NCBI GenBank assembly: GCA_963575745.1
Contig: CAUYUJ010021660.1
Coordinates: 345,650 to 409,649, forward strand
Reading direction: 5' to 3'
From: Prorocentrum cordatum
Taxonomy: Eukaryota; Sar; Dinophyceae; Prorocentrales; Prorocentraceae
DNA length: 64,000 bases
In this document: positions 8,471 through 19,090 of the stretch, in pieces
Layout: every line of letters starts with the position of its first letter
How positions within the stretch are numbered: position 1 is the stretch's first letter
The notes under the pieces: generated by a model
Seen by the model: the letters and a program-made list of their open reading frames with translations, nothing else
Told to the model about the DNA's origin: nothing
The model's database searches: none
Made by a program: the position numbers and the translations under genes

Positions 8471-11400
8471 GTGGGGGGTGACTTGGGCGGGGGTGCGAGA
8501 TCTGTCGTGCGATGTTTTGCGTCGGCCCCGCCACTGAGCGCGCCTCTCTGTAGCCGCCTCTGGCGTCATGTAGACCAGCCTTGAGAGCAGATCCGCCACC
8601 CCCCCGCCCCCGCCACCCGCCCCCCCGCCCGCGCGTCCGCCCTGCAGGGCCTTCGTGCTGGACAGCTCGTCTTCATCGATGCGGGTCCAGTCTACCGATG
8701 AGGTTTACAGCGCTGCCGTGAAGGCGATGGAGGTCTCGTGGTCGAGGGGGGCTCTCCCGCTCCGGGATGACGATCCAGACGGGACTAGCCCGACTGAGTA
8801 TTCGATAGTGAAGAAGGCGCCTGCTGCGGCGTCCGCGTCAGACGACGCTGGGCTCCTGTCCGTGTTCAACAAGGCCAACGGCATGATCGCCGCGAAGAGC
8901 AGCAAGCAGCCGAAATCCGCCAAGCCCGGCAAGCCCGCCAAGGCCACCCAGCCCGTGAGTGATCCTGCTAAGCCGTCCAGGGTGGAGGTACGAGCAGCAA
9001 AAAAGGCTGAGGTGGACGCCAATAAGCTCCGCGAGGCCGCGGCGGTGCTAGACTCTGCCCAGGCCACCGTCGCGTTGCTGGAGGACACCGCAGTGGGGCT
9101 GGCGATTGCTCCGAAAGTATTGGATAGTGCTATTACCAAGATCGATTCCAAAATGACTGGAACGTGGTAGGGCTCGCCAACGTTTACGAGTCCCATGTCA
9201 CCGCTCCCCTGTCCCGCCACGTTTGGGGGAGCTGTGGTTCTCACCCCCCCCATCCCCCCCGCCCTGTGAGGGGGCCCATCAAACCAGCGATCTCAGAGAT
9301 CTCTCGAGAGGGGTGTCTACGTCGGGGGGCGGTTGGGGGTGTGTGGACAGCGGCCTCCCCCGACGTGGCTGGTCTGCCAGGTGGGTGTCACTGTGCGCGG
9401 AGCAGATGGAGCGCGCTGCGACTGGCGCGCAGGACGCGGTCACTGACGTGTCGGCGGAGCTTACTGCGACCCGGAAGCGCTTGGTCGAAGCCCAGCTCCT
9501 CGTCCAGGCGATCGCATCTGTCAAGCTCGATGACCCCTCCGCCCTCGCGACCATCATTCGCCGTGCCGATGCGGCGGGGTTTCGGATGCCCGGGCCCATG
9601 TTGGCGAAGCTCCTGATCACGCAGTGCACCAACCTCATGGAAGCCAAGTTGTACCGCGACTGGTGCGCGTCCGTGATGCCAGTGCCAGCCACGCAGCCGC
9701 TCATGCTGACTGACGCGCCAGAAGGCGACAGCGGCAGCTCCTTGTTGCCCACCCCCGCCGCCGATACGATTCCTGAGACGATCCCTGCCACGCAGGAGGC
9801 CGGCGGCGGCATCTTCAGCGCTCCCGCGCCCGTCGCCGAGGATGCCCGTGCTGCGCCTGGGGCCGGCAGCATCAGCCCCGCCGTGTCCGCGCCCGCCGCC
9901 GAGCCACCCGCTGCCGCGGAGGCGCGGCCGCCCGCTGGCGCAGCTGGCGCCGCTGCGTCGCAGCCGGCTGGGGGCTCCGCAGCGTCCACTGGCCGGGCCG
10001 CCCTCGCCGCCGACGTCGAGCTCGGCGGCGCGCTCGAGGGGCCAGGCTTCGCGGTCAGGCTTTGCATGCTCCCCGACGAGGGCGCCGACGGCGTCGACCT
10101 CAGGATGGATACCCAGCGTGCGATCATCACCAAGGCGGTGATCGGGCTGTTGAAAGCCGAGAACAACGTGCCCGCCATCCAGACGTTCATGTGCTGCGTC
10201 AACCGCTCGTTGCTGAAGCGGCCCGGCCTCATCTTGGACAGTCGTCTGGGCGACGAGCTCAGGGGCATCTACTCCATTGTGCACATGGACAGGATGCCCG
10301 ACATCGATGTGATCATCGAGACCAGGGACGCGATCATACGTGAGAAGAAGACGTACGCGTTCGGCGCCGCGCTTTCCCTGCCGACTGGGCGACTCCTGTG
10401 CGACGCGCTTGACGTCGAGGCCATGGCCGCGGGGAGGGACGCGAAGTCCCACGCGGATTTGCGCAAGCTGACGAGCCTTGTGGCGTCCAGCCTATCCGAG
10501 TTCGGTGCTACTGGGGAGCCTGCCGCCGACGGCGAGCCTCACCCCGGCGTCATCAACGAGCCGGGCCAGCCGTTCCAGACGACGCCGACCTTTACCAAGG
10601 CCATGACTGAGATTTCAGACCTCCTCTGCGGGCTGATGGCTAATGGCAGCAGGCGTTTCGTTGTCCGCAACAAGGGCGAGCTGGACTCCGCGACCTCGTA
10701 CCTCGGCAGTGAATCCGAGTACGTACTGACGTCCGTCATTTCAATGATCGGGGAACAAACCTCCCGTACCTTCGAGCTGCTCGCTGACATGCTGAACGCC
10801 CCGACCACCGACATTCAGCCCGACCAGAAGTCTGAGATCGACGCTTACTGGAAACGCGTGGTTGTCGACTATACTCTACCCGAGCAGTGTGGGTGCGTGT
10901 CGTGGATTCCGAGGCATCGCTGGGCGGGCTACGTGGATTACCGCGATGGAGCCATCGGCGAGATCAATGCCATTCTAGGTGGCATCACGGCTGCGTTCCT
11001 CGAGTGCCGCGCCCCGTCGGAGGGCGACTTGCTGGCGCCTGTGCTGCTGCGCGCGGTGGCAACCCTGTCGAAGGCACCCAGTACGCTGGAATGCGTGATG
11101 GAGTCCAGCGGGAAGAAGTTGCGAGCAGCGCTGCAGACTGCCATTCTCGGCGCGATCGCTCACCAGTGCAACATGGGCCACCTCAGCATGGTCATGCCCT
11201 TCATTACGCACGTCGCGACCACGCCTCCAGAGCACATGATCAGCTCCCTGAAAGACATGGTCAGCGCGTCGTGCGACAAGATCGACTCGAAGCACGAGGA
11301 GCTCGTTTGGCGCATCATCAAGCTGGTCGACTTTGTGTCCCTTGACGGCCGCGAGCCCATCACCGAGCTGCCTGGCGGCATCCGCATGGACATCCGCTTG

Positions 11401-13553
11401 GTCGCCGCGGGCACCTGTCTGTGCGCCTTCGTGAACAACTTCGCCGAGACTGGCTGTGGGGCGACGCTCGCCGAGCTGATGGAGGACATCGGCGACTACC
11501 AGCTTGGGGCGGACTGTTGGGTAACCTAACCGCCGTCGCACTCAGGATGGGGATGATGAGGGAGGCTGATGAGGAGGAGTGGGATGAGGACGAGGAGGAG
11601 GAGGAGGAGGATGCGGAGGAGGAGGAGGATGAACCACCACACCACGCCCAGCGCACACACACACACACAGATGCGCGTCGCACTGCCCCTCCCGGCAGCC
11701 CACCCTCTCGCTACCACCGCCTCCGCCACTGCCCGCCATCCCCTCCCTACCTGTCGCCCGCTCCGCCCTCCTGACTCCTGCTCAGGTTCGCCCTCCTGGC
11801 TTCAGCCCCTGCTCCTGCCGCTGCCCCCTCCCCCCCCCCACACCGTTGGCTGCCCGATACGCCGATGTGCCGATATGACATGTTTGAGGACAAAAGCGGG
11901 CCGGCGGGGGGGGGGGGACCGTCTCTGAGTACATTTACCGGCCTCGGACACCATCCTCCTCCTCCTCAGCATCCACCTCCTCCTCCTCCTCCTCCTCCTC
12001 CTCCTCATCGCCATCCCCGGCCTCCGCTGTCATCCTCCACCTCCTCGCCCCTCTCATCTGATGCGGCCGATGCGTTATCACATAGCTTTAGCATCTCCAG
12101 GAGCAGTGGCGGACGTGGACCACTGCGTCGCTGCCCAAGCTGGTCCAGCTCTTCGGTGATGTGGCACCCAGCTCGCTTGACGTTGAGCATGAGCTGGCTC
12201 GTGTCCTGGATGCCAGTCATGAGGCGGGGGCGGTGGCCGAGGCCGCTGGCGCCGTCGAGGGCGGTGCGACCACCGCCGCGGCGTCTGGCGCCGCCGCGCC
12301 CGGTGACGGCACAGCGGTCGCGACCTCCCCCTTCTCCTCCTTCTCCGCCTCCTCCTCCTCCTCCTCGTCCTCCTCCGCCACGCCCCTCCCTCGCCCCTCC
12401 CCATCCCTCCCCCCCCTCCGTTCCCGCATCCACCTCCTCAGCCTCCTCAGCCTCCTCCTCCTCCTCCTCCTCCTCCTCCTCCTCCTCCTCCCCCTCCTCC
12501 TCCTTCTCATTCTCCCCCTCCTGCACCCGCGGCTTCTCCTTCTCCCCCTCCTCCTCATCCTCGACCTCCTCCTCCTCCAGGGCGCTGGGGCCGTGTCTGG
12601 CGAGGACGGGCCAATTGGAGCTCATGGCGATGGCGGCGCGGTCGTGGCTCCAAACTGGCTCTCGCAGAGCGGGTACAATGCGATGCAGGCGGCGGTCGCC
12701 TGCGTGGATACCTTGTTCGCTGGGTGCACGGATAGGCTGGTGGGGGGCGTCGATCGGTACATCCGTCAGTACGTCAAGGCTGCGCGCGTGGCCGTGCAGT
12801 CCGAGAGCTGCGTTGAGTTCAGCGCCGCAGTGGCGAAGCTCGACGGCGCGACGTACGCCGACATTGATGCGCGCGGCTCCGAGCTCATGAAGTACGTCGT
12901 GACCGAGGACGCGAGCAAGGTGATCCTCAGCATCCACGGCTACACGGAGACGGCCAAGCTGCGGGCGGCCTTGGCTGCGCTCTCCCTCGACGCCAGCGGC
13001 GTCAAGCTTGCGCCCTACATGCTGGAGGGAGCGACGGCCTTCACAGAGGACGCGGACCTCGGCAAGTGCGCGACGCTGGCGGCGGACATCATGGTGACTC
13101 AGGCGCCGCCACCGCTTGCGCCCACTCCGTCCACCCCATCCGCCTCCAATCCATCCTTCTCCTCCTCCTCCTCCTCTTCCTCTTCCTCCTCCTCCTCCTC
13201 CTCCTCCTCCTCCTTCTCCCCCCCACCTCCTCCTCCCCCTCCTCCTCCTCCTCCTCCTCCTCCTCCTCCTCCTCCTTCTCCTCCTCCTCCTCCTCCTCCT
13301 CCTCCTCCGCCTCCTCCTCCTCCTCCCCCCGCCTCCTGGCAGCCCGCGCCCCCCCGCCCACCCGCCCCAGGCGCTGTGGCGCGAGCTTGACGAGGAGCAG
13401 AACGAGACGCGGACCACCGTGTTGAACCGCGCCGAGCAGGCGTGCCTCCCGGGGCCCGGGCGGACTGCCGCCGCGACGACCTCGACAGCGACGACGTCGT
13501 TGCCGCCGTCGCCGACGACGACGGCGACGTCGACGTCGACGTCGACGTCGACG

Positions 13554-13589
<36 letters not shown>

Positions 13590-14460
13590 TCGACAGCGTC
13601 GCCGTCGACGACGACGTCGACGACGACACCGGCGGCTTTGGCAGCGGCGACGGTGGCGACCACGCCGACGATGGGAGCGCCGTCGCCTGCCACCCGCCAC
13701 CCGTCCTCCGCCACTGCCTCCTGCTCCCGCTCACCTCCTACTCCTCCTGTCTCCGCCCACCCCGCCTGAAGCCTTCGCCTTCGCACCGCCGCTCCCCGCG
13801 CCACCCTTCTTCCTCCTCGCGGCGGGTGATGGCCGCGCGAGTCGTGCAGCGCGTCTGCGGGCCCGCGTTGGCCTCATGGCTCGGGGTGCGGGGTGCGCGG
13901 TGAGGGGCCGAGGGGGTAGCCTCTCACCAGATCCGACCGCCAGCCCTGCCCCTGTTCCCTCTTCCCCCTCACATCGCTCCCCCCGCTAGGCAACCGCCAA
14001 CTGCGGCATCGAGCCCTCGAAGCCCCTGCGCAACCACATGACGGCGGCGCTGAAGAGGGAGCTCGGGCATGCGGCGCAGCCTGCGCCCGTGGGCGACAGC
14101 AGCCCGGAGCCGGCGGTCGGGGCCGCGCCAGCCGCGGGGCAGCCGCCCGCCGCGGCGGGCAAGCTCACCGTGCGGGAGCTCCTCGCGGCATCGGCTGCCG
14201 CCTCGGAGCGCGCGGGCGCTACCGTCGCGGTGGCGGCCCTCGCCGGCGGCGGCGCGGCCAAGAGCCGCGGCGCCGGCGGTGGCCGCGGCGGGGGCAGCGG
14301 AGGCCGTGGCCAGGGCCGCGGCCGGGGTGGCGGAGGCCGCGGCGGGAGCGGCACAGGGGCCGCGGGCAGCAAGGGCGGCAGGGGCGGCAAGAGCCGCGGT
14401 CAGGGTCAGGGCGGCGCCGCCTCCCCCGCGGGCCCCGCCGCCAAGCGCCCGCGCAAGTAG
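8310..14460 (+). CDS. Large intron-rich gene: unrecognised protein with an RGG-type C-terminus
   Basis: I do not recognise this protein. Exons supported by frame and splice signals are 8648-9163, 9381-11520, 12101-12316, 12581-13093, 13371-13439 and 13990-14460, giving about 1,306 residues. An exon-like block at 8310 and perhaps one at 7429 lie upstream. In order the product has: a Lys/Pro/Ala-rich basic segment; a helical segment; a Pro/Ala-rich linker; a long helical, repeat-free domain of about 480 residues; two further helical segments; and a Gly/Arg-rich tail ending in KRPRK, a likely nuclear signal. RGG tails usually bind RNA or chromatin, so a nuclear role is an inference. The last four junctions are all phase 0. 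The introns are filled with CTC or GAC triplet repeats. No start codon is identified. Confidence 0.65.
8648..9163 (+). CDS. Second gene, exon with basic Lys/Pro-rich segment
   Basis: Acceptor CCCTGCAG|GGCC, donor GGAAC|GTGGTA. It encodes AFVLDSSSSSMRVQ and then about 150 residues, including a run of Lys-Pro-Gly/Ala repeats (about 8900-8950) and a helical Ala/Lys/Glu stretch. The split codon AC+G rebuilds Thr with the exon at 9381. Without splicing, a TAG follows at 9168. Confidence 0.6.
9381..11520 (+). CDS. Second gene, main exon (713 codons)
   Basis: Acceptor GTCTGCCAG|G; donor TGTTGG|GTAACC, just before an in-frame TAA at 11527. The first 110 residues are helical (MERAATGAQDAVTDV and on). 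An Ala/Pro-rich linker (about 9690-10020) follows. Then comes a long mixed helical region without repeats up to 11520, containing for example AVIGLLKAENNVPAIQTFMC. The 2.1-kb open frame with varied composition is the strongest coding signal in the window. No known domain was recognised. Confidence 0.75.
12101..12316 (+). CDS. Second gene, 72-codon exon
   Basis: Acceptor ATCTCCAG|GAG, donor ACAGCG|GTCGCG. It is phase 0 at both ends. It reads EQWRTWTTASLPKLVQLFGD and on into an Ala/Glu-rich helix. The flanks are low-complexity CTC repeat, which makes the exon stand out. Confidence 0.65.
12317..12580 (+). repeat. Intron filled by (CTC)n
   Basis: This 264-bp GT-AG intron is almost wholly CTC/TCC triplets, ending CTCCTCCTCCAG|G. 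The microsatellite forms the polypyrimidine tract. The + strand frame through it is open and would add poly-Leu if it were retained. Confidence 0.75.
12581..13093 (+). CDS. Second gene, 171-codon exon
   Basis: Acceptor CTCCTCCAG|G, donor GACATCATG|GTGACT; both ends are phase 0. It encodes a helical domain starting GAGAVSGEDGPIGAHGDGG and continuing through SQSGYNAMQAAVACVDTLF to CATLAADIM. It is protein-like throughout and unrecognised. Confidence 0.7.
13094..13370 (+). repeat. Intron filled by (CTC)n
   Basis: This 277-bp intron begins GTGACT and ends CCCGCCCCAG|G. About 190 bases are CTC/TCC triplets. Confidence 0.7.
13371..13439 (+). CDS. Second gene, 23-codon micro-exon
   Basis: After the acceptor the frame reads ALWRELDEEQNETRTTVLN then RAEQ. 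A GC donor at GAGCAG|GCGTGC keeps phase 0 and joins smoothly to ATANCGIEPSKPLRN of the last exon. No in-frame GT donor fits as well. GC donors are documented in dinoflagellates. Confidence 0.5.
13440..13989 (+). repeat. Probable GC-AG intron with (GAC/GTC)n tract
   Basis: It contains an almost pure GACGAC/GTCGAC tract (about 13480-13625), then C-rich sequence ending CCCGCTAG|G. Frames through the tract give poly-Thr or poly-Asp and are not counted as coding. Confidence 0.55.
13990..14460 (+). CDS. Second gene, last exon: RGG-rich tail and basic C-terminus
   Basis: Phase 0 start after CCGCTAG. It encodes ATANCGIEPSKPLRNHMTAA and a Pro/Ala segment, then about 60 residues of GRGGG, GRGQGRG and KGGRGGKS type. 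It ends in AAKRPRK and TAG at 14458. Gly/Arg-rich tails of this kind bind RNA or mediate nuclear condensates in known proteins. The basic end resembles a nuclear localisation signal. Confidence 0.7.
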   Translation, partial: ATANCGIEPSKPLRNHMTAALKRELGHAAQPAPVGDSSPEPAVGAAPAAGQPPAAAGKLTVRELLAASAAASERAGATVAVAALAGGGAAKSRGAGGGRGGGSGGRGQGRGRGGGGRGGSGTGAAGSKGGRGGKSRGQGQGGAASPAGPAAKRPRK

Positions 14461-14844
14461 GCGCGGCGTGAGTGGCCGCGTTTGGGGCACACAGGCTGGG
14501 CGGCGGCCACGTGCTCCTCCCCCACTTCAGCCACTCCCAGTACCTCCCCCCCTTCCCTCGTCACCCTCTCCCGAGCCTCTCCCCACTCCGCATCCTCCTC
14601 CTCGTCCTCCCTCTCCCTCGCCTCCTCTTCATCTTCCTTATCGCAATGTCAACAGCCATGTACCACCACCCCCTCCTCCTCTCCCCCCTCCGCAGCATGT
14701 CCTTCGCCTCGCTCAGTCTTCCCGTCTTCCCCCCGTCGCCCCCGTCGGGAGTCCAGCGGCGCTGGGTGCCGACTGGCCGCGCGCAGCCCTGCCCTCGGGA
14801 GGGCGTTGACGCGCCATCCCGGCGAGTGACACAACCCTAAACGT
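14461..14844. other. No gene seen (3' flank of the second gene)
   Basis: Pyrimidine-rich sequence (CCT/CTC) without a protein-like frame. It is probably the 3' untranslated or intergenic region. Confidence 0.6.
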
Positions 14845-14999
14845 CCGGATGTCCGCGCGGAGTTCCTGGATCTGCGTCTCACCCCGCCCCCCCCCACCTC
14901 CCTCCCCCGGCGGCGCCTCTGGCGCCGCCGATGGCTGGCCCGCGGGCTAGGGGGGGGGGGGGATGACATCGCTAATCCAAGAACTCAGTTTGACCACCG
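14845..14999. mobile_element. MITE-like element, copy 1 (155 bp)
   Basis: The left end CGGATGTCCGCGCGGAGTTC (14845) matches the reverse complement of the right end (14971-14999, read as CGGTGGTCAAACTGAGTTC). Both are followed by a TGGAT..GC block. The interior is C-rich then G-rich and has no coding frame. It shares its end sequence with four other elements in the window. Confidence 0.6.
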
Positions 15000-15452
15000 A
15001 TATTTTATGGCTGTTTTTCGTGTATATACGGTTTGTATAGTTGGGCGAGGCGGCGGGCGCAACCGCTCATCCCCTGCCTCCGCCCCCGCGCTTTTCAGCG
15101 CGGACTCGCGCAGCATGGCGGCCGCGGCCACGGCTGCCTCACGCTGTGCCCTGGGCCCTTGGCCCCTGGCCTTCATCGCTCGTCGCGTCTCGCTGAGTCG
15201 CTGGTTTCTGGTGTGCGCACGATGTGGGCGGCGCTGCCACACCACTGCCAATGCGCACTGCACTGCGACATCCCGCATCCTGGCGCGCTGGCATGCCGGA
15301 CAACCATAGGCACCATCCACCATTCTCGATGTCGATGGCGGCGGCGACGACGACGGCGGCGACTCCGCCGATGCCCACCGCAACGCCGCTGACCGCTGAC
15401 GACGCCGGCGGGCCCGGTCCCAACCTAGCTCGGGGAGCGTAAACATGCGTTT
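15000..15452. other. No gene seen
   Basis: Mixed GC-rich sequence between two MITE-like copies. Short frames only, none protein-like enough to call. Confidence 0.5.
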
Positions 15453-15583
15453 GGAGGTCCGCGCGGGTGTCCTGGACCGGCGCTGGACCCCCCCCTCCAC
15501 CCTCTGGCGGCGCCCCGCGCGCCATGATGATTGTGTGTGGGGGGGGGGAGGTGCGCTGATCCAACCATTCCGCGCGAACCTCC
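15453..15583. mobile_element. MITE-like element, copy 2 (131 bp)
   Basis: The left end GGAGGTCCGCGCGGGTG (15453) and the right end, read in reverse complement GGAGGTTCGCGCGGAAT (ending at 15583), are near-identical terminal inverted repeats. The interior again is a C run followed by a G run. Confidence 0.65.
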
Positions 15584-15839
15584 GGAGCTGCCGCTGCCCG
15601 CTGCTGCCCGTGCCACATATGCACCCGCCCCATCCAGCCCCCTCCGTGCCGGTGCCGCCGCTGCCATCCATCGCGGCGGCGGAGGCGGATGGCGGGGCGG
15701 CGTGGGTGGGCGGATGGGCCAGTGCTGGACTCGGGAGATAATAGCGGTGGTGGAGGGCGGGCGCGGAGCTGATGATGTCGACGCGGGCTGAGCGCGATGG
15801 GGGTGCACCCCCACCTCCTCCGCCTCCTCATCCTCCTCG

Positions 15840-16092
15840 TGCTCGTCACCGTCATCACCATCGCCATCATCATCATCATCATCATCATCACCATCGTCAT
15901 CTTACGTTACATACCTCCTCCACATCCTCATGCAGCCCATCCCCCTCCGCCTCCTCCTCCTCCTCCTCCTCTTCCTCCTCCGCTTCCCTCCTCCTCCTCC
16001 TCCTCCTCCTCCTCCTCTCCTCCTCCTCCTCCCCTCCTCCTCCTCCTCCTCCTCCTTCCTCCTCCTCCTCCTCCTCCTCCTCCTCCTCCCTC

Positions 16093-16123
<31 letters not shown>

Positions 16124-16135
16124 ACTCCTCCCATT
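15840..16135. repeat. (CAT)n then (CTC)n microsatellite
   Basis: ATCATC triplets cover about 15863-15890 and long CTC/TCC triplets cover 15945-16125. Both lie next to the inverted 11-bp array, just as GAT repeats flank the array at the left of the window. Confidence 0.9.
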
Positions 16136-16167
16136 CGCTATCCGCGTCATACACATGTTACATGTTA

Positions 16168-16790
16168 TAGGCTGTCCTGGCGCTGTCCTGGCTGGTGTCC
16201 TCGCGGTGTCATGGCCCTGTCGTTGCGCTGTCCTGGCGCTGTCCCGGCGGGTGTCCTGGCGCTGTCCTGGCGCTGCCCTGGCGTCGTCCTGACGCTGTCA
16301 TGGTGGGTCACCTGGCGCTGTCCTGGCGGGTGTCCTGGCGCTGTCCTGGCGCTGTCCTGGCGCGCTGTCCTGGCGCTGTCCTGGCGCTGTCCTGGCGCTG
16401 TCCTGGCGCTGTCCTGGCGCTGTCCTGGCGCTGTCCTGTGTCCTGGCGCTGTCCTGGCGCTGTCCTGGCGCTGTCCTGGCGCTGTCCTGGCGCTGTCCTG
16501 GCGCTGTCCTGGCGCTGTCCTGGCGCTGTCCTGGCGCTGTCCTGGCGCTGTCCTGTGTCCTGGCGCTGTCCTGGCGCTGTCCTGGCGCTGTCCTGGCGCT
16601 GTCCTGGCGCTGTCCTGGCGCTGTCCTGGCGCTGTCCTGGCGCTGTCCTGGCGCTGTCCTGGCGCTGTCCTGGCGCTGTCCTGGCGCTGTCCGGGCGGGT
16701 GTCCTGGCGCTGTCCTGGCGCTGTCCTGGCGTTGTCCTGGCGCTGTCCTGGCGCTGTCCTGGCGCTGTCCTGGTTGTGCCTGTGCCACTG
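16168..16790. repeat. 11-bp minisatellite, inverted copy (TGTCCTGGCGC)n
   Basis: About 55 copies of TGTCCTGGCGC, the reverse complement of the unit at 229-1212. Units with GGGTG insertions occur at both ends. Peptide frames such as ALSWRCPGAV arise here on + and are artefacts of the repeat. Confidence 0.95.
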
Positions 16791-17456
16791 TCCTGGGCGG
16801 CCCGGTGGCCTCCGCAACAGCCCGACCCAAGACTGACCAGAGAGACGCCCCAAGCCATACCCCGACCAGGCCTATACCAGATCATTCGGTGTCCGAGCTA
16901 CCCAGATCATATATCTGACACAAGAACAGACATGAGCGGAAACATGTTTGTGTAAACAATTTTTCTCACCATCGGGGACGCCTATCACAGGGCGGCTGGG
17001 AAGTTTCTACCTTCACGTGCCGCCGTAGGGGCATACATTCCCTAGCCGCTCTGGGACAGGTGTCGACGATGGCGGAGAAGGTTATTTCATACCGATCTCC
17101 AGCTAAACCCAGAGCCCCCAGTGCATGTGACAAAAATAGCGACGGACGTGTTTCGCAAGTATTTGCCCTTAGGGGCACGCGACCTGCCCTGGGACCGTAA
17201 ACAAACAACTGAGGAAGCAAAGCTGGCCCTGTGGTCAGCCATCGGAAGTCTTGGTATTTGACATAAGAACAGCTATCCGGCATGAAGCATCGCCTGCGGC
17301 GGCCTGCATCCGCCGCCTCAGCGACAGGCGGCGCCTTCTGGTGGGCTGTCCCACCATAGGAATCTTCTGGTAAGATCGTGCTCGCTGCAGTTTGTCTGAG
17401 GTTTGGTCGTGTCCGCCTTCATCGAGTGATAGAAAACCGCATAAAGATAAACTTTC
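16791..17456. other. No gene seen; lower-GC block with an 18-bp direct repeat
   Basis: TATCTGACACAAGAACAG at 16912-16929 and TATTTGACATAAGAACAG at 17256-17273 are direct repeats 344 bp apart, with two mismatches. No open frame of note lies between them. Confidence 0.6.
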
Positions 17457-17595
17457 GGAGGTCCCCGCAGATTTCTGGGATCGGAGCCAGACCCAGAGGA
17501 CCCTTCTCCCCCTGCGCGCGAAGCGCGCTGGTGTCAGCGCCAGAGGCGTGGCCAGGGAGGGTCAGTGCCGACCCGAGAAATCTGCACGGACCTCC
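17457..17595. mobile_element. MITE-like element, copy 3 (139 bp)
   Basis: The left end GGAGGTCCCCGCAGATTTCT (17457) matches the right end in reverse complement, GGAGGTCCGTGCAGATTTCT (ending at 17595), at 18 of 20 positions. The similarity continues into GGRTCGG. TAAACT occurs just outside both ends (17448 and 17596), a possible target duplication apart from three extra bases on the left. Confidence 0.75.
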
Positions 17596-18770
17596 TAAAC
17601 TAGGTCATCCCGAGGGGCACGAAGATGATTGCGTTTCGCGCGTCGCGGCTTGGTGTCCAGGGGGCCTCGTGATGGTGCGAAGGTAAACGGTGCATCGTAG
17701 GGGTGCGATGCGCGAAGTTAAGTGACCTGGTAGAAGTTTATATTTTTGTAGTTTTCTTCATTCTACATCAGCCAGCTGCTTTCTCTCAGTTTGAACCCCA
17801 GCCATGGGCGCCAGTACCTCTGACCGTGGCGCGCCCGCCGCGATCGTGTGTCCTCGGCTTGCCGCTTGCCTCCTCGCACAACGCTCTCGGCTCCCTCCCC
17901 TTTCAACCTTGGCTCGGGAGGCCTTAACGGGGTCGGCTATCCCCCTCCAGTTCCACAGGCTGATCCGGGTGTGGAGCCGCGTGGAGCCAGCCCCACATGC
18001 CCGCCCTCCGCTGTTCTGGGTTTGAGAGCTACTTCGTGGACGGCCTCTGTCCAGGACCCGGGACATGGCCTTGCCTGACCCGGGTTAGCGCTGACCCAGG
18101 CTTGCGCGTCCCCGATTGGCAGCAGGAGTCAGCATGAAGAAGACGGGTTTGGGATGAATCGAGTCCTGGAGTTCTTCGCCGATTCGATTTGTCGGTGTCG
18201 TCCGCAGTCCCCAGGATCGTCAATCGAACGGCTCGGGATGAAAGAACGGGTGCCACGGAATGCTTCGTGAATCGTTCGTTCTTCAACAGGTTTGGCTACA
18301 TCCGCCGACCCTTATGTAAACTACGGCGCCTCTAGGGCCGCATTCCACGACGCCTTTCCGAATCCAAGCTCGGCCATCGACGTGGTTCCTGTTGTCGTCG
18401 ACGGCGTGCTTCGTTGTGGTGTTCGTCCTTCGTGCTTGTTTTGTTGTCGTCGCGCGTCGTTGTTGTTGCGTCATCGTCTGCTGTAATCATGGTTGTTGTC
18501 ATCGTCGTTCTTGTCGTTGTCGCCGTCGGTCGGCGTCGTTTTCCGTCGTCATTGTCTTCATCGACATTGTCATCGTTGTTGTTATTGTCGTTGTCTTCGT
18601 TGTTGCCAGCCAGTGTCATCCCAATGTGTTGCCAATGCACGCGTCTGGAAGGCAGTGCGCTCAATGGGGGTCGGGCCGTGCCAAATGATCAACCTGCTCG
18701 GTTTGCTGGACCTCTCAGCTCAAGCTGGCGTTCTCGGTTCTTAAGCAACGGGCCTTGCGATGCCAGAACA
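17596..18770. other. No confident gene; GTT/GTC low-complexity tract
   Basis: A 73-codon frame at 17804 (MGASTSDRGAPAAIVC and on) is too short and featureless to call. From about 18385 to 18610 the sequence is a degenerate CGTTGT/GTCGTC tract. Confidence 0.5.
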
Positions 18771-19090
18771 GCTTAGGACGGCGTTTTCACGGCGCGTCGA
18801 CTGCTTAAATGGGCACTCAGAGGACCCAGCGCCCATCTATAGGGCACATTGCGAAGGATGGGAGGCGCACTTAGTGCCGGGAGACTGGCGCAAGCGGTGC
18901 AAGCTGAGGATGCTGGGATAGGCGCTCGCGAAAGATGAGTTACAGAAGTGGCGGACGCAGTGGAAAAGCAGAGGCGGAATCGGAGCCAATGGTGCGCTGC
19001 GCGCAAAGTTGCGGGGTGTTTTTTCTGGGGCGTAGGTTGTTTGAACGAAAGCGAAGCGCACCGTCGTCGGAAGAACAAAGGGAAACATGT

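Noticed and set aside
12005-13804. A 599-codon minus-strand frame rich in Arg, Gly and Glu
   Set aside because: It is antisense to supported exons and passes through GAG/GAC repeats. The + strand exons have normal protein composition; this frame does not.
13440-13990. An Asp/Val acidic frame from the GAC/GTC tract as part of the second gene
   Set aside because: It is not in frame with the exons on either side, and a frame-preserving intron removes it.
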